Assembly (NCBI GenBank): GCA_964654015.1 | Contig: CAZZHQ010000066.1 | Coordinates: forward strand, 1 to 13,428 | DNA from: JAUUZT01 sp964654015 | Lineage (GTDB): Bacteria; Chloroflexota; Dehalococcoidia; GIF9; AB-539-J10 | DNA: 13,428 nucleotides | Direction: 5' to 3' | Part shown: positions 11,943 to 13,428 of the stretch, one piece after another | How the letters are laid out: each line of letters starts with the position of its first letter | Position numbering within the stretch: position 1 is the first letter of the stretch | The notes under the pieces: model-generated | The model's database searches: none | What the model was told of the DNA's origin: nothing | What the model saw: the letters and a program-made list of their open reading frames with translations, nothing else | Translations under genes and position numbers: made by a program

Positions 11943-13428
11943 ATGAGAACGAAATTATTTTTACCAATAGCAGTCGTATTGGCATTACTGGGGGCACTCC
12001 TTGCTCCTATTGTTGTTACATCCTCAACAATGGCTAGTGACAGAGCTAATGTCTGCCTGACAGGCTATGCCCAAAATAGCTATGCATATTTGACCCTCCC
12101 TAAGGATGGTGAATTCCTGTTAGCGCTGTTTCTCATGACTGTTGATGGCGAGCCTTACGACGGATGGTGTATTGAGCCCCTCAAAGGTATCACTATTAAG
12201 GATTGTTCTGCTTCTTTGCTCTCTGACGCGCCACGGAAGACTCCATGGTGTGAAATTGGTTATCTATTAAGCAATTATCATCCAAGCACTATCAACGAAA
12301 CTGCTGCCATGCAGCTCGCTATCTGGAAGTATGTTGAAGGTGGCAGGGGAAGTGTGAATTCTACAGACCCAGTGAATTTAGAGACTAGAGCACTGGAAAT
12401 CTATGACCAGTCACTAGGAAAAACTGTTATTGGAGCTAATTCTACTCTGGAATTGAAGCCTGAAGTTGTAATTATTAAAGACAGCGCGATCTCATCCCAG
12501 AATTTTACTGTGTCCATTAATGATACAGGATGTTTAGCTAATATTGCTATTAATATCATCACTGATAATGGCAGTTTTAACCGTACTGATAGTTCTGTCA
12601 CCTCCAAGACTTTATTTACTGATGCAAGTGGACTTGCTTCTGTTACCCTTTATTGGAATCCTTCACCTGTTTTACCTATTCCTTTTAGGGCAAGCTTAAA
12701 TGCCAGTTCCAGTGGTTTGTGGCCGGTACTAATTGACCCAGATGATGATATCCAGGAAACAATGATATCAAAGTATAACCAGAAAAGTGATACCGCATCG
12801 ATAACTGCTGAATCTGGAGCAGTTGGCGCTCTCAACGTCACCAAAACTGTTGTCTGGAATGATGTAACCCCTGAGAACACCACCTTCCTAATCTGCATCG
12901 AGGGGAACACCAGTGAACAGTCATTCTACGGTGAACCCGACTGCTATAATTTTACTTATCCTGACGAACTATCCCATACCTGGAATAACCTTATACCAGG
13001 CTCCTATAACGTCACCGAAAAAGGCCAGGGCAAAGAGTGGTCTGTGAATATCACTGGCTCTCCCGCTGTCGTCAGCTCCGGTACTGCTTCCGCTAACGTT
13101 ACCAATACCTATGGCCTGGGTGCCCTTAACGTCACCAAGCTTGTCGAATGGAGCGGGACTACCGCTAATGCCACTAAGACATTTGAAATATGTATCACCG
13201 GGCCTTCCTATCTAAACGGTGATTGTAAAAACGCTACCGCCAACGAAACCCTCTCCTGGACTAACCTTATACCTGGTAATTACACCATCGCAGAGCCTAA
13301 CCTGGGCTCGGAGTGGTCCTACAACGTCATCAGCTCTCCTGCTATCGTTAAGAGCTTCCAAACAGCATCTGCCAACGTTACCAATACCTATGGCCTGGGT
13401 GCCCTTAACGTCACCAAGCTTGTCGAAT
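11943..13428 (+). CDS. Thioester-domain adhesin-like surface protein with isopeptide-type repeats, densely N-glycosylation-sequoned (3' end beyond window)
   Basis: The frame is open from ATG 11943 to the window end (495 codons seen). GGGAG sits 7 bases before the ATG. A signal peptide (1 to about 31, KLFLPIAVVLALLGALLAP core) is followed by a thioester-like domain (about 36-160). Its Cys76 in YDGWCIEP and Gln124 in MQLAIWKY match the Cys...Q-x-A-I-W signature of Gram-positive adhesin thioester domains, which bind host or partner amines covalently; the residue before Gln is Met, not the usual Thr. Residues about 185-260 resemble an invasin/Big_1 Ig-like domain (DNGSF...TDASGLASVTL). Tandem repeats start at 295, 393 and 486 (98 then 93 residues). 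Each begins GALNVTK and has F-x-I-C-I, a second Cys, W-x-N-L-I-P-G-x-Y and ANVTNTYG. Predicted isopeptide triads are Lys301/Glu359/Asn388 and Lys399/Glu451/Asn481. There are 22 sequons, 19 N-X-T. Function: covalent adhesion or surface stalk, inferred. Confidence 0.85.
   Translation, partial: MRTKLFLPIAVVLALLGALLAPIVVTSSTMASDRANVCLTGYAQNSYAYLTLPKDGEFLLALFLMTVDGEPYDGWCIEPLKGITIKDCSASLLSDAPRKTPWCEIGYLLSNYHPSTINETAAMQLAIWKYVEGGRGSVNSTDPVNLETRALEIYDQSLGKTVIGANSTLELKPEVVIIKDSAISSQNFTVSINDTGCLANIAINIITDNGSFNRTDSSVTSKTLFTDASGLASVTLYWNPSPVLPIPFRASLNASSSGLWPVLIDPDDDIQETMISKYNQKSDTASITAESGAVGALNVTKTVVWNDVTPENTTFLICIEGNTSEQSFYGEPDCYNFTYPDELSHTWNNLIPGSYNVTEKGQGKEWSVNITGSPAVVSSGTASANVTNTYGLGALNVTKLVEWSGTTANATKTFEICITGPSYLNGDCKNATANETLSWTNLIPGNYTIAEPNLGSEWSYNVISSPAIVKSFQTASANVTNTYGLGALNVTKLVE
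13095..13149 (+). repeat. 55-bp exact direct repeat, copy 1
   Basis: Identical base for base to 13374-13428. It spans the junction of repeat units 1 and 2 of the surface protein, coding for the end of one domain (NVTNTY), GLGA, and the start of the next (LNVTKLVE). The distance between copies is 279 bases, exactly 93 codons, so the frame is kept. Confidence 0.95.
13374..13428 (+). repeat. 55-bp exact direct repeat, copy 2 (continues past window)
   Basis: Second copy, at the junction of units 2 and 3. The window ends inside it, so the identity may extend further. The domain interiors between the copies differ clearly, so only the linker regions are homogenised. Confidence 0.95.

Noticed and set aside
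12401..12910. Two minus-strand ORFs (12401-12607, 12650-12910)
   Set aside because: Both are antisense to the continuous surface-protein frame, which has a signal peptide, domain motifs and repeats.
13095..13428. CRISPR-like array from the repeated 55-mers
   Set aside because: The repeats are in-frame coding sequence with a 279-base period and homologous interiors, so they are protein-domain repeats.

Overview
The window reads as bacterial chromosome, most likely from an uncultured Chloroflexota (Dehalococcoidia-like) organism. That lineage is an inference. Bacterial origin is shown by a TTGACA-18-TATAAT promoter ahead of a bacterial-type tRNA-Lys and by Shine-Dalgarno sites, one of them a 9-base match to the 16S anti-SD. 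The archaeal/Chloroflexota flavour comes from a full-length STT3/AglB oligosaccharyltransferase and from surface proteins rich in N-X-T sequons. TAG, TAA and TGA are all used as stops.

Layout. (1) 60-2516 (-): STT3-type oligosaccharyltransferase. (2) 2876-3430 (+): small membrane protein of the COG2426/Sm_multidrug_ex family, divergent from STT3, then a promoter and tRNA-Lys(UUU) at 3517-3589. (3) 3830-7186: a metabolic block with an agmatinase-family ureohydrolase (+), convergent with a DUF1028 Ntn-hydrolase-like protein (-) and an FAD_binding_2 flavoprotein (-). (4) 7401-10156 (-): a P-type (P2-like) cation ATPase of about 918 codons, broken by a one-base frameshift in an A7 run and by an in-frame TAG; everything else is intact, including the DKTGT region lying between the broken halves. 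(5) 10174-11019: gene-poor stretch with a short unidentified ORF, inverted repeats, a GC-rich palindrome and a 66-aa excisionase/MerR-like DNA-binding protein. (6) 11315-13428 (+): two secreted surface proteins behind a good promoter.

The most interesting part is region 6. The first protein is a small single-domain SpaA/Cna-B-like protein with an apparent Lys-Glu-Asn isopeptide triad and a C-terminal membrane anchor preceded by VGG..LPVNK. The second runs off the window. It carries a predicted internal-thioester adhesin domain (Cys76/Gln124), an invasin-like Ig region and tandem 93-98 aa repeats. Each complete repeat has a K-E-N triad and a Cys pair. Twenty-two N-X-S/T sequons occur in its first 495 residues, 19 of them N-X-T. 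Together with the STT3 enzyme this suggests a covalently cross-linked, surface-reactive and N-glycosylated bacterial adhesin, a combination I do not know as a described system. The two genes are about 9 kb apart and not one operon, so the functional link is inferred.
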